Below are positions 19,919 to 28,740 of a stretch of 64,000 nucleotides of DNA, piece after piece. The position numbers and the translations under genes were made by a program. The stretch is taken from the NCBI GenBank assembly GCA_963793845.1, contig CAWCBG010000005.1, forward strand, positions 7,001 to 71,000. The letters are read 5' to 3'. Origin of the DNA: CAWCBG01 sp963793845. Its GTDB lineage: Bacteria > Acidobacteriota > Terriglobia > Terriglobales > Acidobacteriaceae. A model generated the notes under the pieces. That model was not told the DNA's origin, searched no databases, and was given only the letters and a program-made list of their open reading frames with translations. How positions within the stretch are numbered: position 1 is the stretch's first letter; every line of letters starts with the position of its first letter.

Positions 19919-20581
19919 TTACGACTTGGGTGCAGGCACAATCCGCAGATACGGACGCGGAGCCTTCCAGCCATCGGGATAAATCTTCTTGGCCTCCTCA
20001 TCGTTGACCGAACCAGAGATGATCACGTCATCGCCCGGCTTCCATTGTGCAGGCGTCGCGACCTTGTGCTTGACGGTGAGTTGCAGCGAGTCGATCACGC
20101 GCAGCACCTCGTCAAAATTCCGTCCCGTGGTCATGGGATACACGATGACGAGCTTCACTTTCTTGTCAGGTCCAATGACGAAAACATTGCGCACCGTCAT
20201 GTTATCCGCCGCCGTCCGGCCTTCCGACGTCCCGCCCGTTGCGGCAGGCAGCATGCCGTAAAGCTTGGCGACCTTCAGATCGGTATCGCCGATCATCGGA
20301 TAATTGGGCGCATGCCCTTGCGTCTCTTTGATGTCTTCGGCCCAGCGGGCGTGGTTTTCCACCGGATCGACACTCAAGCCGATGATCTTGACGTTGCGCT
20401 TGTCAAACTCGGGCTTCAGCTTGGCCATGTAGCCCAGCTCGGTGGTGCAAACCGGGGTGAAATCCTTGGGATGTGAGAACAGCACCGCCCACGAGTCGCC
20501 CATCCAATCGTGAAAGCGAATTGCCCCCTGAGTCGTTTGCGCCTCGAAGTCGGGCGCGACATCGCCAATCGATAAAGCCAT
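19919..20581 (-). CDS. 1-Cys peroxiredoxin (Prx6/AhpC-TSA type)
   Basis: Thiol peroxidase that reduces H2O2 and organic hydroperoxides. The peroxidatic Cys45 lies in SHPKDFTPVCTTELG, the Prx6-type motif. The 220-residue length and C-terminal extension (NVFVIGPDKKVKLVIVYPMT, GRNFDEVLRVIDSLQL) also match the 1-Cys subgroup, and no second conserved cysteine is visible. The start is ATG 20581, with AGGAG 8 bases upstream; the in-frame TTG at 20587 is too close to that site. Transcribed alone with its own terminator. Confidence 0.93.
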   Translation of the reverse strand: MALSIGDVAPDFEAQTTQGAIRFHDWMGDSWAVLFSHPKDFTPVCTTELGYMAKLKPEFDKRNVKIIGLSVDPVENHARWAEDIKETQGHAPNYPMIGDTDLKVAKLYGMLPAATGGTSEGRTAADNMTVRNVFVIGPDKKVKLVIVYPMTTGRNFDEVLRVIDSLQLTVKHKVATPAQWKPGDDVIISGSVNDEEAKKIYPDGWKAPRPYLRIVPAPKS

Positions 20582-20683
20582 CTGCAATTCTCCTTTTTCT
20601 GTGTTGATTATGTTCTCGGCATTCTATGCAGAGCGTCGCCACATGAGCAAGCCGCATGGGACGAGATGCAAAGATCTCGCGTT

Positions 20684-21682
20684 CTAGCGATTGTTCAACA
20701 GTCGGATCGTCTCCAGCACGACATCGCCGCTGATGGCGAGCGATTCGGGACTGAGCTTGTCAACCGTATCTTGCGGCGTGTGCCAGAAGACGTTGTTGTA
20801 GCCGTAATCAAGATCGATGATATCGACCGACGGCACACCAATCTTCAGCAGCGGCATATGATCGTCGCCGATGGCTGCCTGTACTTTGTAGAAGTGTGAT
20901 TGGTAGCCAAGATTACTGGCAGCCTGGTAGACAAGGTCGCTCAGCCAGGGAGTGGAATTGGTCTCCTTCTGGATGTCGAGGTCGGCGTCGCCGATCATGT
21001 CCACCAGAATGAAAGCTTTGATCTTCTTAGCTGTCCCGTCCTGCTGCCATTTCTCCGCCAGATGGCGGGTGCCATACAGGCTGTCGGTATCAGTCCAGCT
21101 GACGAAGGCCTCTTCCCCGTCGGTCCACACCAGCCAGACGCTATAGCCGTCGAGAGTCTTGCCGCGAAACTGGTCCGCGAGCGCCAGCAGCAGCGCCGTC
21201 GAGGAGCCGCCATCATTGGCGCCCACGAAGTTCTTAATCGGATAGGCGGTGTCGTAGTGTCCGGCGACGACGATGATGCCATCTTTCTTGCCGGGAAACT
21301 TGGCGATGATGTTGTTCATCGGGAAGCTGCCCACCGGGGTCTTCGCCGTGAAGGTATCGTTCTCGACGGTGTCGCCTTTCAGTTTGGAGTGGATATACTC
21401 CTCGACCTTGGCGTGCCCCGGACTGCCGGGAGGACGCGGGCCAATGGCAACAATCTCCTTCACGTACTGCATGACGTGATTGCCGTTGATGTCGGGCTTG
21501 GGAAGATTGGTATCGGCTGCGGAGGAGGATGGCGGCGCGGACGGTTCGGCGGCTGCCGCCGAAGCAGGCTGGCTTGCGCTGGATGCGGCGGCCACGGCAG
21601 GCTGTTCCTGCTTGTTACAGGCAAGCGTGCAGAGGAGCAGTGCCAACAGCGGCAGGAAGAGGAATTTCCGGGAGAGCGCCAT
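20684..21682 (-). CDS. M28-family metallopeptidase lipoprotein, glutaminyl-cyclase-like
   Basis: A zinc enzyme of the M28 fold, probably anchored as a lipoprotein: the signal peptide ends in the lipobox LACN, and an Ala/Pro/Ser-rich linker follows. Metal-site segments are VVAGHYDT, GANDGGSSTAL, DGEEAF, DMIGD and FWHTPQDTVDKLS. DGEEAFVSW and the closing FWHTPQDT resemble glutaminyl-peptide cyclotransferases more than aminopeptidases, so it may cyclise N-terminal glutamine rather than cleave peptides. Sequence alone does not settle this. It stands alone, with no clear operon partners. Confidence 0.88.
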   Translation of the reverse strand: MALSRKFLFLPLLALLLCTLACNKQEQPAVAAASSASQPASAAAAEPSAPPSSSAADTNLPKPDINGNHVMQYVKEIVAIGPRPPGSPGHAKVEEYIHSKLKGDTVENDTFTAKTPVGSFPMNNIIAKFPGKKDGIIVVAGHYDTAYPIKNFVGANDGGSSTALLLALADQFRGKTLDGYSVWLVWTDGEEAFVSWTDTDSLYGTRHLAEKWQQDGTAKKIKAFILVDMIGDADLDIQKETNSTPWLSDLVYQAASNLGYQSHFYKVQAAIGDDHMPLLKIGVPSVDIIDLDYGYNNVFWHTPQDTVDKLSPESLAISGDVVLETIRLLNNR

Positions 21683-21734
21683 GCAAGGGCTATTGTAACT
21701 GCGTTACTGGAATGCCGTCCTCGACCAGGCCGTT

Positions 21735-21770
21735 CCCAAAACAAAACGACCGCTGCGGGAGCGGCCGTTT
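21735..21770 (-). terminator. intrinsic terminator of yebC
   Basis: Stem AAACGACCGCT/AGCGGCCGTTT (one mismatch, 5-base loop) located 29 bases past the yebC stop; on the minus strand it is followed by TGTTTTGG. Confidence 0.65.
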
Positions 21771-21798
21771 GCGCGAAGAGCGAAAAGCGAAGAGCGTC

Positions 21799-22545
21799 TT
21801 ACCCCGCCACTTCCTCCAACTGCTTCTGGTCGATGTCGAAGTTCGACCACACGTGCTGCACGTCGTCGGAATCTTCCAGCGCCTCGAGCAGGCGAATCAT
21901 GGTGCCGGCCTGGTGTCCCTCGAGCTTGGTGTAGGTCTGCGGAATCATGCCGACTTCGGCGACATCAGGCGTGATGCCCGCCTTCTTCACAGCTTCCAGA
22001 ACCGGTTCGTACGCCGAGACATCGGTCAGGATCTCCCAGGTTTCGCCGTCATCCTTCAGGTCTTCCCCGCCGGCTTCAAGCACGATGTTCAGCAGGTCCT
22101 CTTCCTTCGCCGCTGACTTAGGAATGATGATGTCGCCCTTCTTGTGGAACATCCAGGCCACTGAGCCCGCTTCGCCCATGTTCCCGCCATTCTTGGAGAA
22201 GGCGTGCCGAATTTCGCTGACCGTGCGGTTGCGGTTGTCGGTCGACACTTCCACCAGGATGGCGACGCCGCCGGGTCCGTAGCCTTCAAACGTAATTTCT
22301 TCGTACGAAATGCCGGGCAACTCGCCGGTGCCGCGCTGGATGGCGCGCTTGATGTTGTCGGCCGGCATGTTCTCAGCCTTGGCTGCCGCCACCGCTCCGC
22401 GTAGCCGGGGATTCTTTTCAGGATCGCCACCGCTCTTGGCGGCAATGGTGATTTCCTTAATCAACCGGGTGAAAATCTTGCCGCGCTTGGCGTCCAGCGC
22501 GCCCTTCTTGTGCTTAATTGTCGCCCATTTTGAATGGCCTGACAT
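21799..22545 (-). CDS. YebC/PmpR-family protein
   Basis: A widely conserved YebC/TACO1-type protein, annotated as a DNA-binding regulator in some bacteria and as a factor relieving ribosome stalling in others. The invariant N-terminus MSGHSKWATIKHKKGALDAK is present, as are NPRLRGAVAAAKAENMPADN and YEGYGPGG-type segments (FEGYGPGGVAILVEVSTDNR). At 248 residues it is full length. The region upstream to the adenylate kinase gene is 248 bases and divergent. Confidence 0.95.
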   Translation of the reverse strand: MSGHSKWATIKHKKGALDAKRGKIFTRLIKEITIAAKSGGDPEKNPRLRGAVAAAKAENMPADNIKRAIQRGTGELPGISYEEITFEGYGPGGVAILVEVSTDNRNRTVSEIRHAFSKNGGNMGEAGSVAWMFHKKGDIIIPKSAAKEEDLLNIVLEAGGEDLKDDGETWEILTDVSAYEPVLEAVKKAGITPDVAEVGMIPQTYTKLEGHQAGTMIRLLEALEDSDDVQHVWSNFDIDQKQLEEVAG

Positions 22546-22740
22546 GGAGAGACCTCGTCAACAGTAAATGACTTCGGGATGAATATCGTGGATTGCCCGG
22601 CTCCCCGAGGGACGCAGCTACGCGGCCGCTTCCGAGCTAACGGGAGCAGTCAGGCAAACACTGGATTATAACATTGCGGGCAAGGCGGTTAGCCGCCATG
22701 AAGGATGATGGAACGGGGTGACAGCCCACGGCTGCACATG

Positions 22741-22756
22741 TGTGACTTGCATCACA
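22741..22756. promoter_or_regulatory. CRP/FNR-family operator upstream of the adenylate kinase gene
   Basis: TGTGACTTGCATCACA is a perfect TGTGA-N6-TCACA dyad 37 bases before the adenylate kinase start. It differs at one position from the reverse complement of the cydA site, including the six spacer bases. Its closeness to the start suggests repression or a proximal activation position. Confidence 0.6.
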
Positions 22757-22793
22757 GCCGCCGTCCTCCTTGCTTGCTTACCATTTCGGAATT

Positions 22794-23555
22794 ATGGCTA
22801 CCCATCCCAAGAGCGAACGTGCGGCGTGGCTGCAAGGGCCATCCGCGCAATGCGATGTGCCCGAGAAGACGCAGACTCCGTGCAGGCTCGTCCTGCTGGG
22901 AGCGCCGGGTGTCGGCAAAGGAACCCAGGCCGATCTGCTGAACCAGAAACTGCAGGCCTGCCACCTCTCCACCGGTGACGTCTTCCGCGCCGCGGCCAGC
23001 CGCAACCCATGTGAGCTAAGCCCCGCCATGCAGGCCGCCACGGAATATATGCGCCGCGGCGAACTGGTGCCGGACGCCACTGTGTGGGAGATGGTGCGCG
23101 AGCGCATCGCCTGCCTGAACTGCGACGGCGGCTTCATCCTCGACGGATTTCCGCGCACCCTGGCGCAGGCCGAATCGCTGAGGCAGTTGATGGAAGACGA
23201 AGGCCTCACGCTCACGGCGGTGGTGAACTACGATCTCCCCACCAGCGAGATTGTCGCTCGGCTGAGCGGTCGCCGTACTTGCAAGCAATGCAAAGCGGTG
23301 TTCCACGTCAGCGAGCGTCCGCCCAAAGTCGAAGGCCTCTGCGACCGCTGTGGAGGGGAGCTCTTTCAGCGCGACGACGACCGCTCCGAATCGATCAAAG
23401 TGCGGCTGGAGGCTTACGAACGCAGCACCGCTCCGCTGATCGACTTCTACCAGAAGCTTGGCCTGCTGCTGCAGGTGGATGCCAGTGGCACTCCCGACGA
23501 AATTTGCGCCAAGACGCTGGCGGGCCTGAATGGCCATCCCGCGCAGCCCAGCTAG
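22794..23555 (+). CDS. adenylate kinase, zinc-LID type
   Basis: Catalyses ATP + AMP = 2 ADP. The P-loop is LLGAPGVGKGTQADLL, the NMP-binding region HLSTGDVFRAA, and the DGFPRTLAQAESL motif is present. The LID carries a zinc-ribbon: RRTCKQCKAVFH, then GLCDRCGG, giving four cysteines. The 253-residue protein has an extra ~30-residue N-terminus before the P-loop. It is not next to secY or ribosomal-protein genes, where adk usually lies in bacteria, so it may be a second adenylate kinase under CRP-like control. The start ATG has only a weak upstream CGGA. Confidence 0.88.
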   Translation: MATHPKSERAAWLQGPSAQCDVPEKTQTPCRLVLLGAPGVGKGTQADLLNQKLQACHLSTGDVFRAAASRNPCELSPAMQAATEYMRRGELVPDATVWEMVRERIACLNCDGGFILDGFPRTLAQAESLRQLMEDEGLTLTAVVNYDLPTSEIVARLSGRRTCKQCKAVFHVSERPPKVEGLCDRCGGELFQRDDDRSESIKVRLEAYERSTAPLIDFYQKLGLLLQVDASGTPDEICAKTLAGLNGHPAQPS

Positions 23556-23864
23556 AAAAGCGCGAACCCGGGCTGAGTATTAGGAAAAGACGCACTTTCC
23601 CCGCGTGGGGCGTCGTTGCCGACAGCGGACACCCGCCGATCCTGACCCGCGATTGGAAGCGAGAGGGGCCTGTTCGCGTCACCTAGCTGCGGACCTCTAT
23701 CTCGCTCCACTCACGCGTTATCCAACTACAATCGCCGCATCTCGCAAATAAAAGTTGCGCCAATCGTGATGTGCTATTCTCGGGAAATCTCTGCCGGATC
23801 GCGAGCCGGCCCGTTTGCAGTGTCGTTTGATGAAATCGGCAGACAGCAACTGGAGGATCAGAGC
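23556..23864. other. gene-free gap with no recognisable feature
   Basis: This 309-base interval between the adenylate kinase and the membrane-protein gene shows no convincing gene, repeat or terminator. The frame of the following gene is open from 23766, but the first strong ribosome site belongs to 23865. Confidence 0.5.
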
Positions 23865-25022
23865 ATGAAATCCCACGACTCCACCTCATCCGGTCAACTT
23901 CCGCTCAGTGGCGGGCGAGGGTTGCTGGATCTTTTCCGGACAGCCAGTTCCCGCACTTTTACGCGAATGCTCGTAGCCGTGGCCTTGGCCTGGCTTCCTC
24001 TGGCGGTACTCTCCGCTCTCCGCGGAGGCGCTTCCTTTCTATCGTTTCTGACGGACTATGCAACCGAATCCCGCTTCCTGATCATTCTTCCCTTGTTAAT
24101 TCTGGCGGAACCTCCGTTGCATGAACGGCTTTCCAAGGTGGCTCGTCAATTCGAGACCGACCTGGTACCCCACGACCAGTCGCCCGAATTTCAGGCGGGC
24201 TGGAATTCTTGCGAAAAGCTGAGGGATTCCAACCTCGCCCGAATTTTGATCGTCCTGCTCACTTACGCAACGGCCGCGTTTCTTAGCCAATACTTGAGTC
24301 CCAGCGGAAATGAATTCGTTTCCTGGTGGACCGGCGGCCACGGCTTCAGGGCGTTCTCGCCGGCCGGAGCATGGGCCTTCTTTGCCAGCTATCCCATCCT
24401 GGTCTATTTCACGTATTTGTGGCTCTGGAGACATCTGCTTTGGGCACGATTCTTACGCTTCACCACCCGGCTGAACCTCCGTCTTATCGCCGCCCATCCG
24501 GATCATGTGGGAGGCCTGGGATTTCTTGAGGCTTCCCTGCTCGGGCAGCTCCCCTTTAGTTTCTGCCTGGGTGTCGGACTGGCTGGCGCTATCGCGAATC
24601 GGGTTCTGCTTGAGGGACACCCATTGATGGGCTTCCGTTACCTGGCCGTGGTCATCCTCGTCGGCGTGCTTCTTTTCTGTGTCGGGCCGTACCTTTTCTT
24701 TACCCGAGTTCTGATGCAGATGAGGCGTCGAGGCATGTCCGCGTATGGATCCTTCGCCCGTGCCGTGGGTGAGCAGTTTGAAAAAAAGTGGCTTCATCGA
24801 GCGGACAGCCTGGATGAAGAAGTGTTGTCAGTCCCCGATTTCTCCACCACGGCGGACCTTTACAGTGTCGTGCATAACATCGACGAAATTCGCGTCGTCC
24901 CGGTTGCCGCCGTCAACCTTTATGCCATCGTCATCGTCGCCGTGATTCCGGCGATCCCGGTCGTGATAGCTTCCATCCCGTTCGACACCCTCATCCGGGC
25001 CACGATGCGCCTGCTGTTCTAG
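23865..25022 (+). CDS. polytopic membrane protein of unknown function
   Basis: I do not recognise a named family. The 385-residue protein has about seven hydrophobic segments, among them MLVAVALAWLPLAVLSAL, FLIILPLLILAEPPLHE, WAFFASYPILVYFTYLWLW, YLAVVILVGVLLFCVGPYLF and the C-terminal IVIVAVIPAIPVVIASIPF. A cytoplasmic-looking stretch after VLMQMRRRGMSAYG contains ADSLDEEVLSVPDFSTTADL. The start is chosen from GGAGG 8 bases upstream. It stands alone on the plus strand; nothing around it suggests a pathway. Confidence 0.8.
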   Translation: MKSHDSTSSGQLPLSGGRGLLDLFRTASSRTFTRMLVAVALAWLPLAVLSALRGGASFLSFLTDYATESRFLIILPLLILAEPPLHERLSKVARQFETDLVPHDQSPEFQAGWNSCEKLRDSNLARILIVLLTYATAAFLSQYLSPSGNEFVSWWTGGHGFRAFSPAGAWAFFASYPILVYFTYLWLWRHLLWARFLRFTTRLNLRLIAAHPDHVGGLGFLEASLLGQLPFSFCLGVGLAGAIANRVLLEGHPLMGFRYLAVVILVGVLLFCVGPYLFFTRVLMQMRRRGMSAYGSFARAVGEQFEKKWLHRADSLDEEVLSVPDFSTTADLYSVVHNIDEIRVVPVAAVNLYAIVIVAVIPAIPVVIASIPFDTLIRATMRLLF

Positions 25023-25050
25023 CGCGAGCGGTAGCGTCCCCTTCCGCGGA

Positions 25051-25604
25051 TTACCGTTTCCCGGCGCGCTTGGCCGCTTTCTGCGGTTTCGTGCTCTTCC
25101 CCTCAGTCGCACCTCCTGATTGCGAAGACCTCCGGGACTTCGGCACCTTGCCAATGCGAGGATCGCGGGCGAGGACAAGTTCGCAGGCTCGCAGTGTCAG
25201 CCTCCTCGAAATCCGGAGCATCCGCCGGCAGTACCTGCCAGCCCGTCACTTCCTTGCCGAAGACTTGAATCGACCGCATGTTGGGAAACTCGCGACGCAA
25301 ACTTTCATGATGTTCCTGCGTAGTGGCCAGCCAGACGCCGTTGTCCGCAATGTTCTTGCTTCGCTCGCGAAGAATCAGGACGATCTTGTCCTCAACGTAG
25401 ATAGCCAGACAGCCAAACATGGGACGCGTCCACGGCGAGAGCGTCAGCGATCGCATCCAGCACAAACGCATACGGAACACTCTTGCGCGGCTTGGCGGCG
25501 AGAAGCCCGTCGTCCATCGGGAGAAGGCCAGGATTGCGGCGAGATCTCGGCACGTCCCTATGATAATAGGCTCGAATGTCTTGCTCCGTGGCTGGAGCGC
25601 TCAT
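25051..25604 (-). pseudogene. hypothetical protein, reading frame broken by two single-base insertions
   Basis: Three successive minus-strand frames join into one plausible 183-residue protein. The first part (start ATG 25604) runs to SVPYAFVLDAIADA. The second carries SPWTRPMFGCLAIYVEDKIV and NGVWLATTQEHHESLRREFP. The third ends with ACELVLARDPRIGKVPKSRR and a Lys/Arg-rich tail at TAA 25051. Removing one base near 25440 and the T at 25197 (A on the coding strand) restores EEAALRACELVLARDP. The total length minus two is divisible by three. I do not recognise a named family. Because several essential genes here have the same kind of defect, an assembly error is likelier than true inactivation. 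Confidence 0.6.
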
Positions 25605-25944
25605 CGTTTCCCGCCTCCCGCTCGTGATCGCTATCAGGGCTGGAATTAAGGGACTTGCCGACACCAAAGAGGTCGGTGGGAACGCCATAAAGAACCGCGT
25701 GGCTGATGGATCACGGAGCGCTGATTGTCGAGTTTAGGTACTTTTTGTCTTCTTCGCGATGCAAACTATTTCACTGCTGGTAAAGCCTCCTGGCGCTAAC
25801 TCCAATGTTTTGAGGCGATTCCTTTGGTCGCAAAAGTGCCTAGTCATTTCGGATAGCCAGACGTCTGTGGTTGGATTTGGGGGCTTTGTGCCTTCATGCG
25901 CTGTCTCCAGCCTTCTTTCAACTGCGATCTCGAAGGAGCAAAAC

Positions 25945-26664
25945 ATGAAAAGAACTTTGGCGGCGGTGGTTACTTGCTTTGCGCTGCTTGCAGTCGTGCC
26001 GGCCTTCGCCGGCATCCTTGTCGTCGGACAGCCTGCCGATGTGGGTACGGGAAACTCCTACCCCTTTGGCTCCGCTTATGATGGTGAATATCAGCAGGTC
26101 TATAACAGCGGCCAGTTCAGCGGCCCCATCACCATAACCAATCTGGAATTCTTTAATACCCAGATCGATTTTGGCGCAACCGCTATGAACTCCGGCACCT
26201 GGACCATCGGCTTGGGCACAACTTCCACGGACTGGAACACGCTCAACTCGCAGATGTCCCTCAATGGCAGCACCAGCACGGTGTTCAGCGGGAACCTTGC
26301 CCAGCCATGGGCCTTCGGAGATACGCTGGTCATTAACCTCAGCACGCCGTTTACCTACGATCCAGGCAGCGGCAACCTGCTCATGGACATAATGGTCTCA
26401 GGCGCTTCTGATGCCGGTGGTTTGATCTTCTTCGACACCAACGGCTACAACAACGGCGGTTTTGATGGCAACACCTTTATGGGTCGCGTCTATTGCCCAG
26501 GCGGTACTAACTGCGGAGGCGTTGGCGCCATAAATAACGGCTACGGATTAGTGACAGGCTTTTCGTACGGGAGCACCACCACTCCCGAACCAGGCAGCCT
26601 GGCGCTGTTTGGCTCCGGCATCGTCGGAGCGATGACTCTGTTGCGCCGCAAATTCAATCTGTAG
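25945..26664 (+). CDS. PEP-CTERM sorting domain protein
   Basis: An exported, probably surface-bound protein of 239 residues. It has a signal peptide (MKRTLAAVVTCFALLAVVPAFA) and a Gly/Asn/Thr-rich beta body. The C-terminal PEP-CTERM signal has a PEP motif (TPEPGSLALFGSG), a hydrophobic helix (IVGAMTLLRRK) and a basic end, which would be processed by an exosortase encoded elsewhere. The start ATG has AAGGAG 6 bases upstream. The 340-base gap before it holds no other gene, although its frame is open from 25759. A strong terminator follows. Function is unknown. Confidence 0.88.
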   Translation: MKRTLAAVVTCFALLAVVPAFAGILVVGQPADVGTGNSYPFGSAYDGEYQQVYNSGQFSGPITITNLEFFNTQIDFGATAMNSGTWTIGLGTTSTDWNTLNSQMSLNGSTSTVFSGNLAQPWAFGDTLVINLSTPFTYDPGSGNLLMDIMVSGASDAGGLIFFDTNGYNNGGFDGNTFMGRVYCPGGTNCGGVGAINNGYGLVTGFSYGSTTTPEPGSLALFGSGIVGAMTLLRRKFNL

Positions 26665-26690
26665 CGGCATAGCTATTCCCAGGAAGTCCC

Positions 26691-26720
26691 GGCCGGAGCG
26701 AGGAGCTCCGGCCTTTTTTT
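26691..26720 (+). terminator. intrinsic terminator of the PEP-CTERM gene
   Basis: A 9-bp GC-rich stem (GGCCGGAGC/GCTCCGGCC, 5-base loop) followed immediately by seven T residues. Confidence 0.92.
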
Positions 26721-26751
26721 GCGGTCAACCTTCTAGGGAACGGGCCGTCCG

Positions 26752-27189
26752 CTACTTCGCGGCCATCGCTTTCATGCGGCGCTCCATCTCCTCTGACGAA
26801 ACGTCTTCGACGTGCGTGGCCACCCACCAGTAGTTGCCGTTAGGGTCTTCGACGCCGGCGCTGCGGTCGCCGTAAAACTGGTTCTTGGGCTCATCGAGCG
26901 ACTTGCCTCCGGCCTGCACGGCGCGCTTGTACCAGTCGTCCACGTTCTCGACATACAGATAAAAGTTGGCGGGTCGCGGTGTCCACTGGTCGCGCGCCTG
27001 CCCGATCATGACCATCGAATCGCCGACCTTCACCTCAGCGTGACGGATGTTGCCCTTGCCGTCGTCGTGGCTGTAGAGCTTCGTCGCTCCAAAAGCCTTT
27101 TGCAGGAATTCGATCTGTCCCGCCGCATCGGCAACGGTCAGATAAGGCGTGATGGTGTGATAACCCTCGGGAATCGGTTTAACTGCCAT
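26752..27189 (-). CDS. VOC-family (glyoxalase/PhnB-like) protein
   Basis: A 145-residue vicinal-oxygen-chelate fold protein. HTITPYLTVADAAGQIEFLQ begins the first beta-alpha-beta-beta-beta unit and VENVDDWYKRAVQAGGKS the second, closing with DPNGNYWWVATHVEDVS. It resembles the PhnB/bleomycin-resistance group. Substrate is unknown. GAGGAG lies 8 bases before the ATG. It follows another VOC gene and an AraC regulator on the same strand, suggesting a three-gene unit, although 129 bases separate it from the upstream VOC gene. Confidence 0.88.
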   Translation of the reverse strand: MAVKPIPEGYHTITPYLTVADAAGQIEFLQKAFGATKLYSHDDGKGNIRHAEVKVGDSMVMIGQARDQWTPRPANFYLYVENVDDWYKRAVQAGGKSLDEPKNQFYGDRSAGVEDPNGNYWWVATHVEDVSSEEMERRMKAMAAK

Positions 27190-27318
27190 GGTATTGACTC
27201 CTCTATATTCGATTTGGCGTGCCCGCAGGCTCCGCTCGGTCTGATTGCCTCCATTCTTACAGAGCTGGATGTCGCCGTATTGTAAAAATTTGACGATTAG
27301 AGGGGGTGTCCTCCCCTT

Positions 27319-27774
27319 CTACGCTTTCTCTCCGCTAACGATCGCGCCCCATTCTTCTGGAGCCACATCCGCCACAGACTGCGAGAAGGTCCAGCGATAG
27401 CCGCCAAGGTCCTCGGCCGTGTACTGCCTCTCACCGAATGGGTGGCTCGCGGGCAGAAGGACGATCCGCGCACCAAATTCCTTTGCGCGCTGAAAGTGCT
27501 TGTCGACATCCTCGACGTGCACGCTGATCGATTGGCTGACCTCACCTGGCTGCGGACGCCGAAAGCCTTCGCGCAGCCCGCCCATCAGGATGCCACCCTC
27601 GCCGAACGCCAGTTGCGCGTGACCGATCTTGCCATCTAGCTCCTGGAGGAGTTCGCAGACGCTCGGTAAATCCAAAGGCGCCACAAAGCCACTCAATGGC
27701 TTGCCGACGTCCTCGTAGATAAGGTACGGCACCATCGTCCCGGCCGGTGCGGACCGATTGAACATCATCGTCAC
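27319..27774 (-). CDS. VOC-family protein with a compensated double frameshift
   Basis: The first residues (TMVPYLIYEDVGK) and the last two thirds (DGKIGHAQLAFGEGGILMGG, then VEDVDKHFQRAKEFGA and GGYRWTFSQSVADVAPEEWG) are clear VOC-family sequence. Between them, about 20 residues (PLSGFVAPLDLPSVCELL) do not fit. A neighbouring frame there reads IEWLCGAFGFTERLRTPP, which is exactly what the family has after DVGK. One base appears to be missing near 27698-27702 and one extra near 27642-27646. The gene starts 11 bases after the AraC gene ends, so the two are probably co-transcribed. Confidence 0.82.
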   Translation of the reverse strand: MTMMFNRSAPAGTMVPYLIYEDVGKPLSGFVAPLDLPSVCELLQELDGKIGHAQLAFGEGGILMGGLREGFRRPQPGEVSQSISVHVEDVDKHFQRAKEFGARIVLLPASHPFGERQYTAEDLGGYRWTFSQSVADVAPEEWGAIVSGEKA

Positions 27775-27784
27775 CTCATTGCTC

Positions 27785-28603
27785 TCAGTCGTAAAGCGGG
27801 ACGTGATTCAAATATCGCGGCCCGCTTGCCACATACGTAGCCGGCGTAATTCCGGAGAATGCCTGAAAATCATGAATGAAGTGCGCCTGGTCGTAATAGC
27901 CGCAATCGAGCGCCAGGTGCGCCCAGTCGATCGCATCTTGCCCGGCGATGCATTGCAACGCCCGCTGAAAACGCAGCACCCGGCTGAACACTTTGGGCGT
28001 GAGTCCCACCTCGGCCGTAAAGCGCCCGATGAAGGACCGCTGGCTCATGCCGATACGATCGACCACGCTGCTCACCGGCATCGCCGTACTGGACTGAAAG
28101 GAGCGTAGCGCGTAGCTCACCACCGGATCTCGCTCCAGCGGCTTGGCCAGCCGCTCCATCAGCCAGCGCTCCAGCACCTGGAACTTCTGCTGCGGCGTCG
28201 GAGCGTGCAGCAAGCGCACGCGCAGGTCGCTGCCATCGCTTCCCCACAGTTGATCGAGCGACAGGGATTGTCCCGTGAGCTCGTCGGCCGGCATTTTGAA
28301 GAATGGAAACGCGCCACCCGGATGGAAGTGAACCCCGATGGTATCGACCATGTTCTGGGTATCGATGACGAAGTATTCCGCCCGTGCCCCCGAAATCACG
28401 TGGCCTCGAATCACCCTCGCCTTATGGTGATTCGAAGGATCGAACAAGCGCCCGTGATCCTCACGCAGGTTCACCACCAGCGACATGGCACCGTCGGGCA
28501 GCAGGCGCTCCTTGGGATGCGACTGCACGAATCCGCTGTAGTACCAAAACAACTTCGCGAACTGCCTCAGCGGCTGCGACGGGATGTGATGGAACGAAAT
28601 CAT
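27785..28603 (-). CDS. AraC-family transcriptional regulator
   Basis: A 272-residue regulator with an N-terminal domain like the DUF6597 sensor group (MISFHHIPSQPLRQFAKLFW, RLLPDGAMSLVVNL) and a C-terminal AraC double helix-turn-helix. The latter includes SSVVDRIGMSQRSFIGRFTA and DWAHLALDCGYYDQAHFIHD, then FQAFSGITPATY. It precedes the VOC gene by 10 bases, so it may control the VOC genes. Ligand unknown. Confidence 0.92.
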   Translation of the reverse strand: MISFHHIPSQPLRQFAKLFWYYSGFVQSHPKERLLPDGAMSLVVNLREDHGRLFDPSNHHKARVIRGHVISGARAEYFVIDTQNMVDTIGVHFHPGGAFPFFKMPADELTGQSLSLDQLWGSDGSDLRVRLLHAPTPQQKFQVLERWLMERLAKPLERDPVVSYALRSFQSSTAMPVSSVVDRIGMSQRSFIGRFTAEVGLTPKVFSRVLRFQRALQCIAGQDAIDWAHLALDCGYYDQAHFIHDFQAFSGITPATYVASGPRYLNHVPLYD

Positions 28604-28740
28604 GCAAAACCAGTTGTCCGTGGCCGGTTGTCAGTTGTCAGAAACTCGGTCCCGGAGGAACTCTGAACAATCCCATGCCAACTCGGATAAGTGGCCCATG
28701 GTTCACTATCCACTGACCACTAGCCACTAACGACTGCCGT

